64,000 bases of DNA from Polaribacter sp. Hel1_33_78 (GTDB lineage Bacteria > Bacteroidota > Bacteroidia > Flavobacteriales > Flavobacteriaceae), in the NCBI RefSeq assembly GCF_900106075.1, contig NZ_LT629794.1, positions 2,308,501 to 2,372,500 on the forward strand. Reading direction: 5' to 3'. This document shows positions 16,651 to 26,813 of the stretch, piece after piece. Below the pieces are notes generated by a model. The model was not told the DNA's origin. It made no database searches and was given only the letters and a program-made list of their open reading frames with translations. A program made the translations under genes and the position numbers. Each line of letters opens with the position of its first letter. Position 1 is the stretch's first letter.

Positions 16651-18327
16651 ATGAAAAAACTTACACTATTAGTATTCGTATTGCTTTTATGTTGTTTTAG
16701 CCCAAAAAGCTTTGGGCAAATAACCGAATTTCCTTACGAACAAGGATTTGAAGACCCAGTCTTCACTGAAGGGGACAGCATCTATTTTATACCTAATTGG
16801 TTTGGAAATTATGTTGATAATTATAGAATATTCCAAGACAACACAACTTTCAGAGATGGTGGAAAATCATTAGGGCTTTGGCCTGTTGCTGCCGAAGGTG
16901 AGGAAGAAGAAGAAGTAGAAGTATTTGTCCAAGTTAATCTTAACCTTACAGGTCTTGAGAATGTTGTAGCTGATTTTTGGGCTTCAACGATAGCCACAGG
17001 TGATCAGAAACACTTGAAACTTTATTTAAAAGTATCCACAGATGGTGGGGAAACCTTTGGCCCTAAAATTCTTATGGGTGGAGGCGAGCTTGGTTTTTCA
17101 AACGAGGATACGCCATTTCAGAAATACACCTATGCGCTGCATTCTGATGCTTTTGATGAGCCAAATGTTGTATTGCATTTCTTAGCGAAGTCAGGTGCTA
17201 AAAAAGGAGTACCACCCAAAGTTCTTATTGATGATATAACTATTTTTGCCGCAGACGAAGACATTTATCCTCCTCTAGTGCTAGATCCATCAGTTATAAG
17301 TACCACTGAAATAGAGGTACAGTTTAGTGAAGCCGTGAGTACTACCGCCAATCTATTCTCGGCTGATAACTATACTTTTTTAGAAGGCGCTTTTGATATG
17401 CCAATTGTAAGTAACGTAACTCTTAAAGCCTCAGACATTATAACCCTTACCCTAGATCCCGGCATTAGTATTGGAAAATATTACGAACTCGAAATCGCAA
17501 ATATTGAAGATCTTGCAGGAAATGTTATGGAGACTAGTATTGCTGAATTAATCCATAACCCGCTAGCAGAAGGATTGGTTATAACAGAAATCATGTATGA
17601 TGAACCACCTGCCGAACAGGAAGATAAACTTGAATTTATAGAGTTGTTTAATATTACGGAGACACCTATAGAATTAGGAGGTCTTAGAATAAAAGGAGGT
17701 ATCGCTAGTGGTAAATTACCAGAATACACCTTGGAACCTGGTGCTTATTGGGTTACAGCTAAAGATGCAGCGGCATTCAGTGCTTTTTTTGGAGTACCTG
17801 CTTTTGAATGGAAAGGTGCAAATTTAAGTAATGATGAAGCTGAATTACTTTATATTGAAAACACACAGCATCATTCAGGAATCGTGATAGATTCATTAAC
17901 CTATAACATAGGTGGTGAATGGCCACAAGGTGCTATAGGACTTGGATATTCTATGGAACTTATAGACCCTTTATCTGATAATAGTGATCCTGCAAATTGG
18001 AGAGATGCTACAGATTTCGTTGGAATCTATGAAGGAGTTAATATCTATGCAAGTCCTGGATCTGCCGGAACAGGTATCCTTAAAGTTGCAGAGGAGTCTC
18101 TTGAAAAAGGTATCGCTATGTATCCTAACCCTGTTCATAATGTTTTGTATATTAATTCTAAATCGCCATTAACAAAAGTAGAAATATATTCTTTGCTTGG
18201 TAATAAAATAAAAGAGGTTAGAACAAATTTAAACTCTATAGAAACAAAATATTTAAGCCAAGGAGTTTACATTGTTAAGGTATACTCCGAAAACGGTAGT
18301 AAAACAATGAAAATTGTAAAAAATTAA
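16651..18327 (+). CDS. Secreted protein with lamin-tail domain and T9SS C-terminal sorting signal
   Basis: Starting at ATG 16651 gives 558 residues with a signal peptide (MKKLTLLVFVLLLCCFSP, then SFGQ); the frame extends to 16549 but that leader is not signal-like. The first third looks like a beta-sandwich adhesion domain, followed by an Ig/SbsA-like segment (STTEIEVQFSEAVSTTA) and a lamin-tail domain near residues 305-450 (VITEIMYDEPPAEQEDKLEF). The end is a T9SS type A sorting domain (MYPNPVHNVLYINS, GVYIVKVYSENGSKTMKIVKN). It should be exported by the PorSS machinery, of which porQ is in this window. Base composition differs: two 60-base lines counted by hand gave 40% and 43% G+C, against 23% in a line from each flanking gene. 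This suggests recent acquisition. Confidence 0.85.
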   Translation: MKKLTLLVFVLLLCCFSPKSFGQITEFPYEQGFEDPVFTEGDSIYFIPNWFGNYVDNYRIFQDNTTFRDGGKSLGLWPVAAEGEEEEEVEVFVQVNLNLTGLENVVADFWASTIATGDQKHLKLYLKVSTDGGETFGPKILMGGGELGFSNEDTPFQKYTYALHSDAFDEPNVVLHFLAKSGAKKGVPPKVLIDDITIFAADEDIYPPLVLDPSVISTTEIEVQFSEAVSTTANLFSADNYTFLEGAFDMPIVSNVTLKASDIITLTLDPGISIGKYYELEIANIEDLAGNVMETSIAELIHNPLAEGLVITEIMYDEPPAEQEDKLEFIELFNITETPIELGGLRIKGGIASGKLPEYTLEPGAYWVTAKDAAAFSAFFGVPAFEWKGANLSNDEAELLYIENTQHHSGIVIDSLTYNIGGEWPQGAIGLGYSMELIDPLSDNSDPANWRDATDFVGIYEGVNIYASPGSAGTGILKVAEESLEKGIAMYPNPVHNVLYINSKSPLTKVEIYSLLGNKIKEVRTNLNSIETKYLSQGVYIVKVYSENGSKTMKIVKN

Positions 18328-18398
18328 ATGAATAAAATGTACAATTGACAATCTTATTATGTTATTCTTATTTAATTTTTTAAAAAATTAATTTAAAG

Positions 18399-18429
18399 TC
18401 TCCGAGAGTTTTAACTCTCGGAGATTTTA
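18399..18429 (+). terminator. Terminator after the T9SS cargo gene
   Basis: Perfect 12-bp stem tctccgagagtt (18399-18410) / aactctcggaga (18413-18424) with a 2-base tip and a following tttta, about 70 bases past the stop codon. It is unusually G+C-rich for this window. Confidence 0.8.
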
Positions 18430-18926
18430 TTTACTCAGGTATTTATAAGTCTTATCTAAAAGAAAATGAGCTTCTTTTTAAAACAAACTCACTAAAACAC
18501 TGAGTTTAAAACAATAAATTATTTGGAAAAAGTGCTTTTAATTTTCTAATTTATGTTCAGAAAATTATCTTTGGCATATAAAACAACTTAATATCTAAAC
18601 ATAATTTATTTTATTTTTAGATATCGAAGTATCTAAAACATAGTCGGTTTTTGTTTTTACAATTACCTTTTAATAATTAAGATCTTTAAGAACATAATCT
18701 TTAAGAAGTTTGTATTTTGCTGCTCTTTAAAAGAAAATTAATTCAACTTGCAGGTACTTTGTTAGAACTAAAGTAGATGTTAATTTCGCATCAGCTATTT
18801 TGTATTAATTTTCGTAGAATCTATTTTAAAAGAAAATACTGAAAGTATAGCGCATTAGTATTTGTTTATAGATATTCCTAAAATTAATTTTTTTGTGTTA
18901 TCGTAATTTAGAAAACATATAATAAT
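18430..18926. other. Non-coding gap, nothing recognised
   Basis: About 500 AT-rich bases between the cargo-gene terminator and the aldo/keto reductase. I see no open frame with a family motif, no structured RNA and no repeat. It presumably holds the reductase promoter. Confidence 0.4.
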
Positions 18927-19928
18927 ATGAGTAAAAAGAGCAAATATATAGCTGATGAAAATCGCTATAAAAAAATGAAATATAGAAGAACCGGAAACAG
19001 CGGTCTATTATTACCTGAACTTTCTTTTGGTTTATGGCATAATTTCGGAGATAACGACAATTTAAATACCGCAAGAAATCTTTTAAAATGTGCTTTTGAT
19101 AATGGAATTACACATTTTGATTTAGCTAATAATTATGGTCCTCCACCTGGATCTGCTGAAATAAATTTTGGAAAAATATTAAAAAAAGATTTTAAAAATT
19201 ACCGAGATGAATTGATTATATCATCAAAAGCTGGTTATGGAATGTGGCCTGGTCCTTATGGAGATTTCGGATCTAAAAAATTTTTAGTGGCTAGTTTAGA
19301 TCAAAGTTTACAAAGAATGGGATTGGATTATGTTGACATTTTTTATCATCACAGACCCGATTACGATACGCCTCTAGAAGAAACTATGGGTGCCTTAGAT
19401 TTAATGGTTAGACAAGGAAAAGCCTTGTACGTAGGTATTTCTAATTATCAACCAAAAGAAGCTGAAAAGGCTTTTAAAATCTTGAAAAATTTAGGAACTC
19501 CATGTTTAATTCATCAGCCAAATTACAACCTATTTAATCGTTGGATTGAAGACGGGTTATTAGATGTATTAGAAAGCTCAAGAGTTGGTGCTATTTGCTT
19601 TTCCCCTTTAGCACAGGGAATGTTAACTGATAAATATATTAATGGATTGCCAAAAGATTCAAGAGCGGTGAAGGATAGCCCTTTTTTAAATACGAATCAA
19701 GTTTTAGAAATGCTTCCAAAAATTAAGGCATTAGATGAAGTTGCCAAAAATAGAAATCAGACTTTAGCACAAATGGCAATTTCTTGGATTTTAAAGGATG
19801 ATAGAATTACCTCTGTTTTAATTGGCGCTAGTAAAACTGAACAAATTTTAGACAGTTTAAAAGCCATTGAAACTACTTCTTTTTTTGATGACGAGCTGAC
19901 TAAAATTAATGAAATTCTTAGTTCCTAA
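18927..19928 (+). CDS. Aldo/keto reductase, YghZ (L-glyceraldehyde 3-phosphate reductase) type
   Basis: A 333-residue NADPH-dependent aldo/keto reductase. The N-terminus YIADENRYKKMKYRRTGNSG followed by LSFGLWHNFGD matches the YghZ/Kv-beta subgroup. Catalytic tetrad: D65 and Y70 (FDLANNYGPPPG), K101 (ISSKAGYGMWPGPYGD), H141 or H142 (FYHHRPD). The C-terminal ISWILKDDRITSVLIGASK is the NADP-binding region. YghZ reduces L-glyceraldehyde 3-phosphate and methylglyoxal in E. coli; the physiological substrate here is unknown. The start at 18927 is supported by the family-specific leader before MKYRR. Confidence 0.9.
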   Translation: MSKKSKYIADENRYKKMKYRRTGNSGLLLPELSFGLWHNFGDNDNLNTARNLLKCAFDNGITHFDLANNYGPPPGSAEINFGKILKKDFKNYRDELIISSKAGYGMWPGPYGDFGSKKFLVASLDQSLQRMGLDYVDIFYHHRPDYDTPLEETMGALDLMVRQGKALYVGISNYQPKEAEKAFKILKNLGTPCLIHQPNYNLFNRWIEDGLLDVLESSRVGAICFSPLAQGMLTDKYINGLPKDSRAVKDSPFLNTNQVLEMLPKIKALDEVAKNRNQTLAQMAISWILKDDRITSVLIGASKTEQILDSLKAIETTSFFDDELTKINEILSS

Positions 19929-19984
19929 ATATGAAAACATTTTTGTTACTTAATTTATAAATTAGTGCGCTAAAATGTATAAAA

Positions 19985-20007
19985 AAAGCACTCGAAATGA
20001 GTGCTTT
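19985..20007. terminator. Bidirectional terminator between convergent genes
   Basis: Stem aaagcactc (19985-19993) / gagtgcttt (19999-20007) with a 5-base loop, preceded by an A run and followed by a T-rich stretch. It lies between the convergent aldo/keto reductase and OmpA lipoprotein genes, so it can serve both. Confidence 0.75.
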
Positions 20008-20033
20008 ATAAATTTAATCTATTTTTTATTTTA

Positions 20034-20900
20034 TTATTTTGTATCAGGGTCTGAAGATAACATTGCAAAAAACTTATCTAAATTAGGTAAAATAACAATT
20101 CGTGTTCTACGATTTCTTGCTCTGTTTTCTTTAGAGTTATTTTTAACTAAGGGCATAGAACTTCCTCTACCTGCAGCAATTAATCTATTGGACTTTATAA
20201 AATATTTTTTTTCTAAAAGTCTAACAATAGCCGTGGCTCTTTTTACACTTAAATCCCAATTATCTTTCAGAGCATTTGTAGGGTTATTTAATGTTTTAGA
20301 GTCTGTATGACCTTCAATCATTACATCCATACTAGGTTCTGAATTAATAACATCTGCTATTTTCTGCAATAAAGGATTCGCCTTTTTATTTACGTCAAAA
20401 CTACCCGATGCAAACAATAATTTGTTCGAAACTGAGATCATAACAACTGTATTTTCTATGTTGATATTAATATCTTCTTCTGAGTACATTCCTGCAGAAC
20501 GCATCGATTTTTTCACCTTATAGTCTACAGCCAAATTTATAGAATCCTTCAATGTTTTAGCTTGAGCAACTTTTTTCGCATCAATCTTAGATAACGTTTT
20601 TCCTAATTCAACTTTCTGCTTTTCAGACAAAACGGTTATATCATCATCTGTAAAGCCTAAATTACTTCTTTCTAAAGTTACGTTTTCATCTCTTAAAGAA
20701 TTAATTTTATTATTGTAATTCTCTACGCGTTTTTCAATACTTCTAAACTTAGCTTCTAGTCTTTCTTTTTCAATTGTTGTTTTCTGAAGACTAGCTTTGG
20801 TATTTATTAATTTTTCATCTAATTCTAAGTATTTCTTTTTAGAAACGCATGACGCTACTAATAAAAACATTACGGTAATAGGGATAATTATTTTCTTCAT
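20034..20900 (-). CDS. OmpA-family outer-membrane lipoprotein
   Basis: From ATG 20900 the product is 288 residues with a lipoprotein signal ending VASC (lipobox, Cys near residue 18). A coiled-coil-like segment (KKKYLELDEKLINTKAS and onward, about 20-75) precedes an OmpA/MotB peptidoglycan-binding domain near 140-275, with IEGHTDSKTLNN, AAGRGSSMPLVKN and NRARNRRTRIVI as diagnostic motifs. It probably tethers the outer membrane to peptidoglycan. An upstream in-frame Met at 20924 lacks a signal-like leader, so the later start is chosen. It is 54 bases past valS on the same strand. Confidence 0.9.
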   Translation of the reverse strand: MKKIIIPITVMFLLVASCVSKKKYLELDEKLINTKASLQKTTIEKERLEAKFRSIEKRVENYNNKINSLRDENVTLERSNLGFTDDDITVLSEKQKVELGKTLSKIDAKKVAQAKTLKDSINLAVDYKVKKSMRSAGMYSEEDININIENTVVMISVSNKLLFASGSFDVNKKANPLLQKIADVINSEPSMDVMIEGHTDSKTLNNPTNALKDNWDLSVKRATAIVRLLEKKYFIKSNRLIAAGRGSSMPLVKNNSKENRARNRRTRIVILPNLDKFFAMLSSDPDTK

Positions 20901-20954
20901 TAGTTTTAATTTAATTTTTAGCAAATATAAACTCTTGTTTGTAAATCTATCAAT

Positions 20955-23591
20955 TTATTTAAGTGATTTTAAACTACTTTTAATAGTTTCAATTTTTGCC
21001 TTTGTATCCGCTTCTTTTTTACGCTCTAAAGTAATTACTTGTTCTGGCGCATTTGCTACAAAACGCTCATTAGATAACTTTTTTGTGATTCCGAATAAAA
21101 AACCTTCTGCTCTTTTTAATTCCCCTTCTAATTTATTTATTTCTGCTTCTATATCAATATTTTCAATAGAAATTGGTACAAAATATTCATTTGATTTCAC
21201 TCTAAATGAGGCTCCATCTACTTTTTCCGAAACAGGTTTTATTGTTGACGTGTTTGTTAGTTTCTGAATAACAGTATCAAATTTATTTGAATTCTTTTCT
21301 ACATCAATTACAAACAAGTCAATAGTGTCTTTAAAAGCAATGTTTTTATTTTTTCGAATTGTCCTAATTCCTGAAACAACCTCAGTTGCAAATTCAAAAT
21401 CACTAATAATATTAGCATTGAAATCTTTAACTACTGGATATTTCGCAATAATTAATGCCTCTTCTGGAGTTCTATCTGCTATATATTGCCAAATTTCTTC
21501 CGATAAAAATGGCATAAATGGATGCAATACTTTTAGATTATTTTCTAATACAATAATAATTGCATCAAATGTTTTCTTATCTATTGGCTGTTGATATGCT
21601 GGTTTAACAATTTCTAATAACCACGAAGAAAAATCATCATTAATTAGTTTATAAATTGCCATTAAAGCATCTGACAAGCGATATTTAGAAAAATGATCTT
21701 CTATTTCTGCTAATGTTTTTTGAAACTTTGCTTCATACCATTCTAAACCAATTTTTGCAGTTTCTGGCTGCGCTAAACTTCCATCAATTTCCCAACCTTT
21801 TATCAAGCGGAAAGCATTCCAAATTTTATTTGCAAATCCTTTTCCTTGCTGACATAAATCTTCGTCAAACATTAAATCATTTCCAGCAGCAGAGCTCAAC
21901 AGTAGTCCAACTCTTACACCATCTGCACCATAATCGTCAATCAATTTTAAAGCATCAGGCGAGTTACCTAAAGATTTAGACATTTTTCGCCTTTGCTTAT
22001 CTCTTACCAATCCTGTTAAATAAACATTCTGAAAAGGTTTTTCATCTTTATATTCGTATCCCGCCACAATCATTCTGGCTACCCAGAAAAACAAAATATC
22101 TGGCCCAGTAACTAAATCATTTGTGGGATAGTAATATTTAATTTCTTCGTTTTCTGGATTTCTGATTCCGTCAAAAACTGACATTGGCCATAACCAAGAA
22201 GAAAACCAAGTATCAAGCGCATCACTATCCTGACGTAGATTGTTCGCTGTTAGTTCATCGTTTTTAGTCTTTTCCTGTGCTAAAATTAATGCTTCTTCCA
22301 TACTTTCCGCAACAACAAAATCTTCTTTTCCATCACCATAGAAATAAGCAGGAATTTGTTGTCCCCACCAAAGTTGACGAGATATATTCCAATCACGAAC
22401 GTTTTCCATCCAATGACGATATGTGTTTTCGAATTTTTTTGGATATAAATTAATCTCAGCATCTTCTCCTAAAACAGCATCAATAGCAGGCTTTGCTAAA
22501 TCCTTCATCTTTAAAAACCATTGATCTGATAATCTTGGTTCTATTACAGCTTTTGTTCTTTCTGAGGTTCCTACTTTATTTGTATGAACTTCAGTTTTGA
22601 CTAAAAACCCTTTTTCTTCTAATTCTTTTGAAATTTCTTTACGAACTACAAATCTATCTTTTCCTTGATAATGCAATCCAAAGGAATTTAAAGAAGCATC
22701 ATCATTAAAAATATCTATCACTTCTAACTTGTGCTTATCTCCTAAATTCTTATCGTTTTCATCATGCGCAGGCGTCACTTTCAAACAACCGGTACCAAAT
22801 TCAACATCAACATATTCATCTTCAATAATAGGAATAACTCTATTGCATAAAGGAACAATTGCTTTTTTCCCTTTTAAATGCCTAAAGCGCACATCGTTTG
22901 GGTTGATACAAATTGCAGTATCGCCAAAAATAGTTTCTGGTCTTGTAGTAGCAATCGTTAAGGTATCTTCTGAACCTTCAATTTTATATTCTAAATAGTA
23001 TAAATTTCCTTGTCTTTCTTCATGAATTACCTCTTCATCAGAAAGTGTAGTTTTAGCTTCAGGATCCCAGTTTACCATTCTATAACCGCGGTAAATTAAA
23101 CCTTTATTATATAAATCAACAAAAACCTTAATGACAGATTCAGACATTTCTGGATCCATTGTAAAAGCAGTTCTTTCCCAATCACAAGAAGCACCTAACT
23201 TTTTTAATTGTTCTAAAATAATACCTCCATATTCATCTTTCCAATCAAAAGCATGTTGTAAAAATTCTTCTCGCGTTAAATCGCTTTTATTAATTCCTTC
23301 CTCTTTTAACTTCGCAACAACTTTTGCTTCTGTAGCAATTGATGCATGATCTGTACCCGGAACCCAACAAGCATTTTTACCCAACAAACGAGCACGTCTA
23401 ATTAATACATCTTGAATTGTATTATTCAACATATGTCCCATATGTAAGACACCTGTTACGTTTGGTGGCGGAATTACGATCGTATAAGGCTCTCTCTCAT
23501 CTGGTGTTGAATGAAAATAATTATTTTTCATCCAGTAGTCATACCATTTATCTTCTACCTGGCTTGCATCATATTTAGATGGAATTGTCAT
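20955..23591 (-). CDS. valS: Valyl-tRNA synthetase
   Basis: Class I valyl-tRNA synthetase of 878 residues from ATG 23591 ([20 protein letters not shown]); a longer frame to 23624 adds an unlikely leader. The HIGH motif appears as HMGH at residues 50-53 ([13 protein letters not shown]), KMSKS as [10 protein letters not shown] near 535, with the CP1 editing domain between and a coiled-coil tRNA-binding arm at the C-terminus ([16 protein letters not shown]). Length and motif order are normal. On the minus strand a TATTTTTG box (23622-23629) lies 31 bases before the start. Confidence 0.97.
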   Translation of the reverse strand: MTIPSKYDASQVEDKWYDYWMKNNYFHSTPDEREPYTIVIPPPNVTGVLHMGHMLNNTIQDVLIRRARLLGKNACWVPGTDHASIATEAKVVAKLKEEGINKSDLTREEFLQHAFDWKDEYGGIILEQLKKLGASCDWERTAFTMDPEMSESVIKVFVDLYNKGLIYRGYRMVNWDPEAKTTLSDEEVIHEERQGNLYYLEYKIEGSEDTLTIATTRPETIFGDTAICINPNDVRFRHLKGKKAIVPLCNRVIPIIEDEYVDVEFGTGCLKVTPAHDENDKNLGDKHKLEVIDIFNDDASLNSFGLHYQGKDRFVVRKEISKELEEKGFLVKTEVHTNKVGTSERTKAVIEPRLSDQWFLKMKDLAKPAIDAVLGEDAEINLYPKKFENTYRHWMENVRDWNISRQLWWGQQIPAYFYGDGKEDFVVAESMEEALILAQEKTKNDELTANNLRQDSDALDTWFSSWLWPMSVFDGIRNPENEEIKYYYPTNDLVTGPDILFFWVARMIVAGYEYKDEKPFQNVYLTGLVRDKQRRKMSKSLGNSPDALKLIDDYGADGVRVGLLLSSAAGNDLMFDEDLCQQGKGFANKIWNAFRLIKGWEIDGSLAQPETAKIGLEWYEAKFQKTLAEIEDHFSKYRLSDALMAIYKLINDDFSSWLLEIVKPAYQQPIDKKTFDAIIIVLENNLKVLHPFMPFLSEEIWQYIADRTPEEALIIAKYPVVKDFNANIISDFEFATEVVSGIRTIRKNKNIAFKDTIDLFVIDVEKNSNKFDTVIQKLTNTSTIKPVSEKVDGASFRVKSNEYFVPISIENIDIEAEINKLEGELKRAEGFLFGITKKLSNERFVANAPEQVITLERKKEADTKAKIETIKSSLKSLK

Positions 23592-23714
23592 ACTTTGGAA
23601 TGGTTTTTTAAATATCGTTGGCAAAAATACAATTATCTATTTTGTCGAGAAAATTAGTGATTGATTTTTTAAAACAAATTATTAACGTTAATTTTACCAT
23701 GTAAAAAAGTAATT

Positions 23715-24125
23715 ATGAAAACTTTCGGAACTTTATTAGTAGTATTTTTTATCTCTTTTTCCACAAGCGCTCAAGAGTTTAAATTTGAAAAAGAAACTAT
23801 TGATTATGGAAAAATTAGCAAAGGATCTAATGGCGAAAGAGTTTTTATTTTTACAAATACAGGTACTCAACCTTTAATTATAAAAAACATTCAATCTTCT
23901 TGTGGCTGCACAGTGCCTAAAAAACCTGAAAAGCCAATTATGCCAGGCGAAAAAGGAGAAATTAAAGTTTCTTATGATACGAAAAGAGTTGGCGGTTTTT
24001 CTAAAGCAATCACAATTTTTTCGAATGCAAAAAATGCACGAAAAGTGATTAAAATTAAAGGTATTGTAAATAAAGGAGTTTCTTTACAAAAGGAGAAAAG
24101 TATGCTCTCTAATTTTAGAGATTAG
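23715..24125 (+). CDS. DUF1573 periplasmic protein
   Basis: A 136-residue exported protein with a signal peptide ending near STSAQ. One DUF1573 (ASPM/SPD-2/Hydin-like Ig) domain is recognisable by FIFTNTGTQPLIIKNIQSSC, CGCTVPKKP and GEIKVSYDTKRVGGFSKAI. The Cys-Gly-Cys pair is conserved in the family. Function is unknown. A second DUF1573 protein, a lipoprotein, is encoded at 51478-52002. This gene converges on the aspartyl protease gene with a single base between the two stop codons. Confidence 0.88.
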   Translation: MKTFGTLLVVFFISFSTSAQEFKFEKETIDYGKISKGSNGERVFIFTNTGTQPLIIKNIQSSCGCTVPKKPEKPIMPGEKGEIKVSYDTKRVGGFSKAITIFSNAKNARKVIKIKGIVNKGVSLQKEKSMLSNFRD

Positions 24126-24126
24126 G

Positions 24127-25467
24127 TTAAACTTTTTTTTCTAAACGAAATTCATATTGTAATTTTTTACCATTTCTACTCACAATAATTTTTATTTTCT
24201 TTTGGTCTCTTTCTTGAAACTTTAAGATAATATCATTCATCGTTAACTCATGAGCTGGTTTGTCATTAATTTTTAAAATAATGTCATCTTTTTTTAACCC
24301 TACTTTATCTCCAGGAGAATTTTTAATAACATTTTTTATTCTGTAGGAAGATTTAAACTTATAAGCAAAGCTAGTAATAAAACTAATTGCATTCTTTTTT
24401 TCTGATTGCCTTTGATATCCGTCAAAATTAGATACCGCCACTTGCTCTTTTACCAATTGTTTTCCATTGTAAACAACATCTAATCCTGTCATATTATAAT
24501 TAAACCCCTTAGAAAACCAACTATTCTTTTTTAGCATTATTTTTTTATTAGGGTAATCAAACCAAACTTTAAATCTTCTTAATATACCCGCACCAATACT
24601 GCCATTTCTTTCTTGAAAACTTCTTGCATTTTTAGTAGATACTGAATCTAAAAAAGACACTGTTGGATTTTGAATTTCAAATGCACCTAGTTTAATTTTC
24701 GGGATTCTACTTCTATTTCCATAAATGGCACCACTTAAACCTTCCCCTAAAATATCGTTAAAAAAACGCTTTGGTGTTTTAATTTCTTTTTTTGTATTCT
24801 CAAATAGCCAAATAGCATCACTTCCGCCTGAATCTACTAATAACTTAACAAACGTCAACTCACTGCCAATTGTATCTAACTGAACCTCGGCTTGTATATA
24901 CGGTTTTCTTCTATACATTTGAATTGGAAAAACTTCACATTTTCTACATTTCTTGTAAGTATAAGTATCCGGGTTATAAAAATCAATTTTTTTAAATTTA
25001 TAATTTACCTTTACTATAAAATGGCTTAAAATATTGTAGCCAATTATTCCGTGAATTGTCTTTCCCATTTTGCCAGACAAATCAAAATGATCTTGTAAGA
25101 TTACATATATAGTCTCATTACTATTCACTATGTTTTTAAGGGAAATACTATTTTTATATGACAATAACGCATCTACAGACTCCCCTTTTCCTAAACCCTG
25201 CAGCTGCACTTTTTTAACGTTTTTAAGTCCAATACTATCATTTTTTGTGATGTTAAATAAAATAGTTTTACTTACTCCTGAATCTAAAATAAAAGATAAT
25301 TTTTTGCCATTTATCTTTAAAGGAATCACTATTAAATTATTAATCAACTCAAAATTTACACGTTGATGATTTTTACTTTTATCCAGAAAATGAAAACCTT
25401 TTTGTGCTTTTGTTGACAAAGAAAAGTTGAAAAATAAAATAAGAAAAAGTATCAGAGTTTTTTTCAA
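24127..25467 (-). CDS. Secreted retropepsin-like aspartyl protease with C-terminal PDZ domain
   Basis: A 446-residue exported protein: signal peptide (MKKTLILFLILFF, then FSLSTKAQ), then two aspartyl-protease half-domains each with a DSG active-site motif (FILDSGVSKTILF near residue 60 and KLLVDSGGSDAIW near 208), with the hydrophobic-hydrophobic-Gly partner in HGIIGYN. A PDZ domain follows at about 360-446 (NVIKNSPGDKVGLKKDDIIL). The two-lobe arrangement with PDZ is a common Bacteroidota family of unknown substrate. It ends 1 base from the convergent DUF1573 gene. Confidence 0.9.
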   Translation of the reverse strand: MKKTLILFLILFFNFSLSTKAQKGFHFLDKSKNHQRVNFELINNLIVIPLKINGKKLSFILDSGVSKTILFNITKNDSIGLKNVKKVQLQGLGKGESVDALLSYKNSISLKNIVNSNETIYVILQDHFDLSGKMGKTIHGIIGYNILSHFIVKVNYKFKKIDFYNPDTYTYKKCRKCEVFPIQMYRRKPYIQAEVQLDTIGSELTFVKLLVDSGGSDAIWLFENTKKEIKTPKRFFNDILGEGLSGAIYGNRSRIPKIKLGAFEIQNPTVSFLDSVSTKNARSFQERNGSIGAGILRRFKVWFDYPNKKIMLKKNSWFSKGFNYNMTGLDVVYNGKQLVKEQVAVSNFDGYQRQSEKKNAISFITSFAYKFKSSYRIKNVIKNSPGDKVGLKKDDIILKINDKPAHELTMNDIILKFQERDQKKIKIIVSRNGKKLQYEFRLEKKV

Positions 25468-25622
25468 AAAAAATAAATATTAAAGATTTAACCTTAAGAT
25501 ACAATTATATGCTATGGTTTTTATGCTTTTAGCAAATATTTAACCTTTAAAGATTCTGAAATTAAAATGCAGATATAAAATATATTTCGCAAATTTGCAT
25601 CTAAATCATCCAATCAATTATT

Positions 25623-26813
25623 ATGCCTTCTATATCTAAAAAAGGATTACAAATGCCAGAATCACCAATTAGAAAATTGGTGCCATATGCAGAAGATGCT
25701 AAAAAAAGAGGAACAAAAGTTTTTCATTTAAATATTGGCCAACCAGATATAAAAACACCACAAGTTGCCTTAGATGCGGTTAAAAATAACGAGCTACAAA
25801 CATTAGCGTATGCAAGATCTGAAGGTTCTGAAGAATACCGGAATAAACTTGCCAATTATTATATAAATAATAATATCAATGTTGCTGCAGATAATATTGT
25901 TGTGACCACTGGTGGCTCTGAAGCATTACTTTTTACGATAGGAAGTATCACGGATCCTGGTGATGAAATTATTATTCCAGAACCTTTTTATGCAAATTAT
26001 AATGGTTTTTCTACTGCTTCTGGAGTGACCGTAGTGCCTGTAATTTCTAAAATTGAAGATAATTTTGCTTTACCGAAAATTGAAGACTTTGAGAAACTCA
26101 TCACAAAAAGGACAAAAGCAATTTTAATCTGTAATCCTGGGAATCCAACAGGTTACTTATACTCAAAAGAAGAAATTGAAAAACTGAAAAAAATTGTTTT
26201 AAATCACGATTTATATTTAATTGCTGATGAAGTTTATAGAGAGTTTACCTATGATGGCTTGCATCATACCTCTGTATTGTCTTTAGAGGGTATAGAACAG
26301 AATGCTATTGTCATAGATTCGGTTTCTAAACGTTACAGCATGTGTGGAGCGAGAATTGGTTGTATAGTTTCAAAAAATGATAACTTTATAAAAACTGCCA
26401 TTAAATTCGCACAAGCACGTTTAAGTCCGCCAACGTATGCATTAATTGCAAGTGAAGCTGCGTTAGACACCCCACAAAGTTATTTTGATGATGTAAAAGA
26501 AGAGTATGTTGAAAGAAGAAATACTTTAATTACAGAATTAAACAAGATAGAAGGTGTAAAAGTTGCCAATCCAAAAGGAGCTTTTTATTGTGTTGCAGAA
26601 TTGCCTGTTAAAGATTCTGATCATTTTGCACAATGGATGTTGGAAGAATTCAATTATAATAATGAAACTGTGATGGTTGCTCCGGCTAGTGGATTTTACT
26701 CCACAGAAGGTGAAGGTAAAAACCAAGTAAGAATTGCCTATGTTTTAAATAAAAAAGACTTAATTAGGTCTGTTGAAATTATTGCTGAAGCTTTAAAACA
26801 ATATAATAGTTAA
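25623..26813 (+). CDS. Class I/II PLP-dependent aminotransferase
   Basis: A 396-residue fold-type I aminotransferase. N-terminal NIGQPDIKTP, the NPGNPTGYLYS loop near residue 171, ADEVYREF near 201 and the Schiff-base lysine K236 in DSVSKRYSMCGARIGC are all present, as is the C-terminal substrate Arg in QVRIAYVL. It belongs to the aspartate/aromatic/methionine aminotransferase group; the amino acid cannot be fixed from the sequence alone. Its stop codon TAA is immediately followed by the TTG start of murB, so the two are translationally linked. Confidence 0.9.
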   Translation: MPSISKKGLQMPESPIRKLVPYAEDAKKRGTKVFHLNIGQPDIKTPQVALDAVKNNELQTLAYARSEGSEEYRNKLANYYINNNINVAADNIVVTTGGSEALLFTIGSITDPGDEIIIPEPFYANYNGFSTASGVTVVPVISKIEDNFALPKIEDFEKLITKRTKAILICNPGNPTGYLYSKEEIEKLKKIVLNHDLYLIADEVYREFTYDGLHHTSVLSLEGIEQNAIVIDSVSKRYSMCGARIGCIVSKNDNFIKTAIKFAQARLSPPTYALIASEAALDTPQSYFDDVKEEYVERRNTLITELNKIEGVKVANPKGAFYCVAELPVKDSDHFAQWMLEEFNYNNETVMVAPASGFYSTEGEGKNQVRIAYVLNKKDLIRSVEIIAEALKQYNS

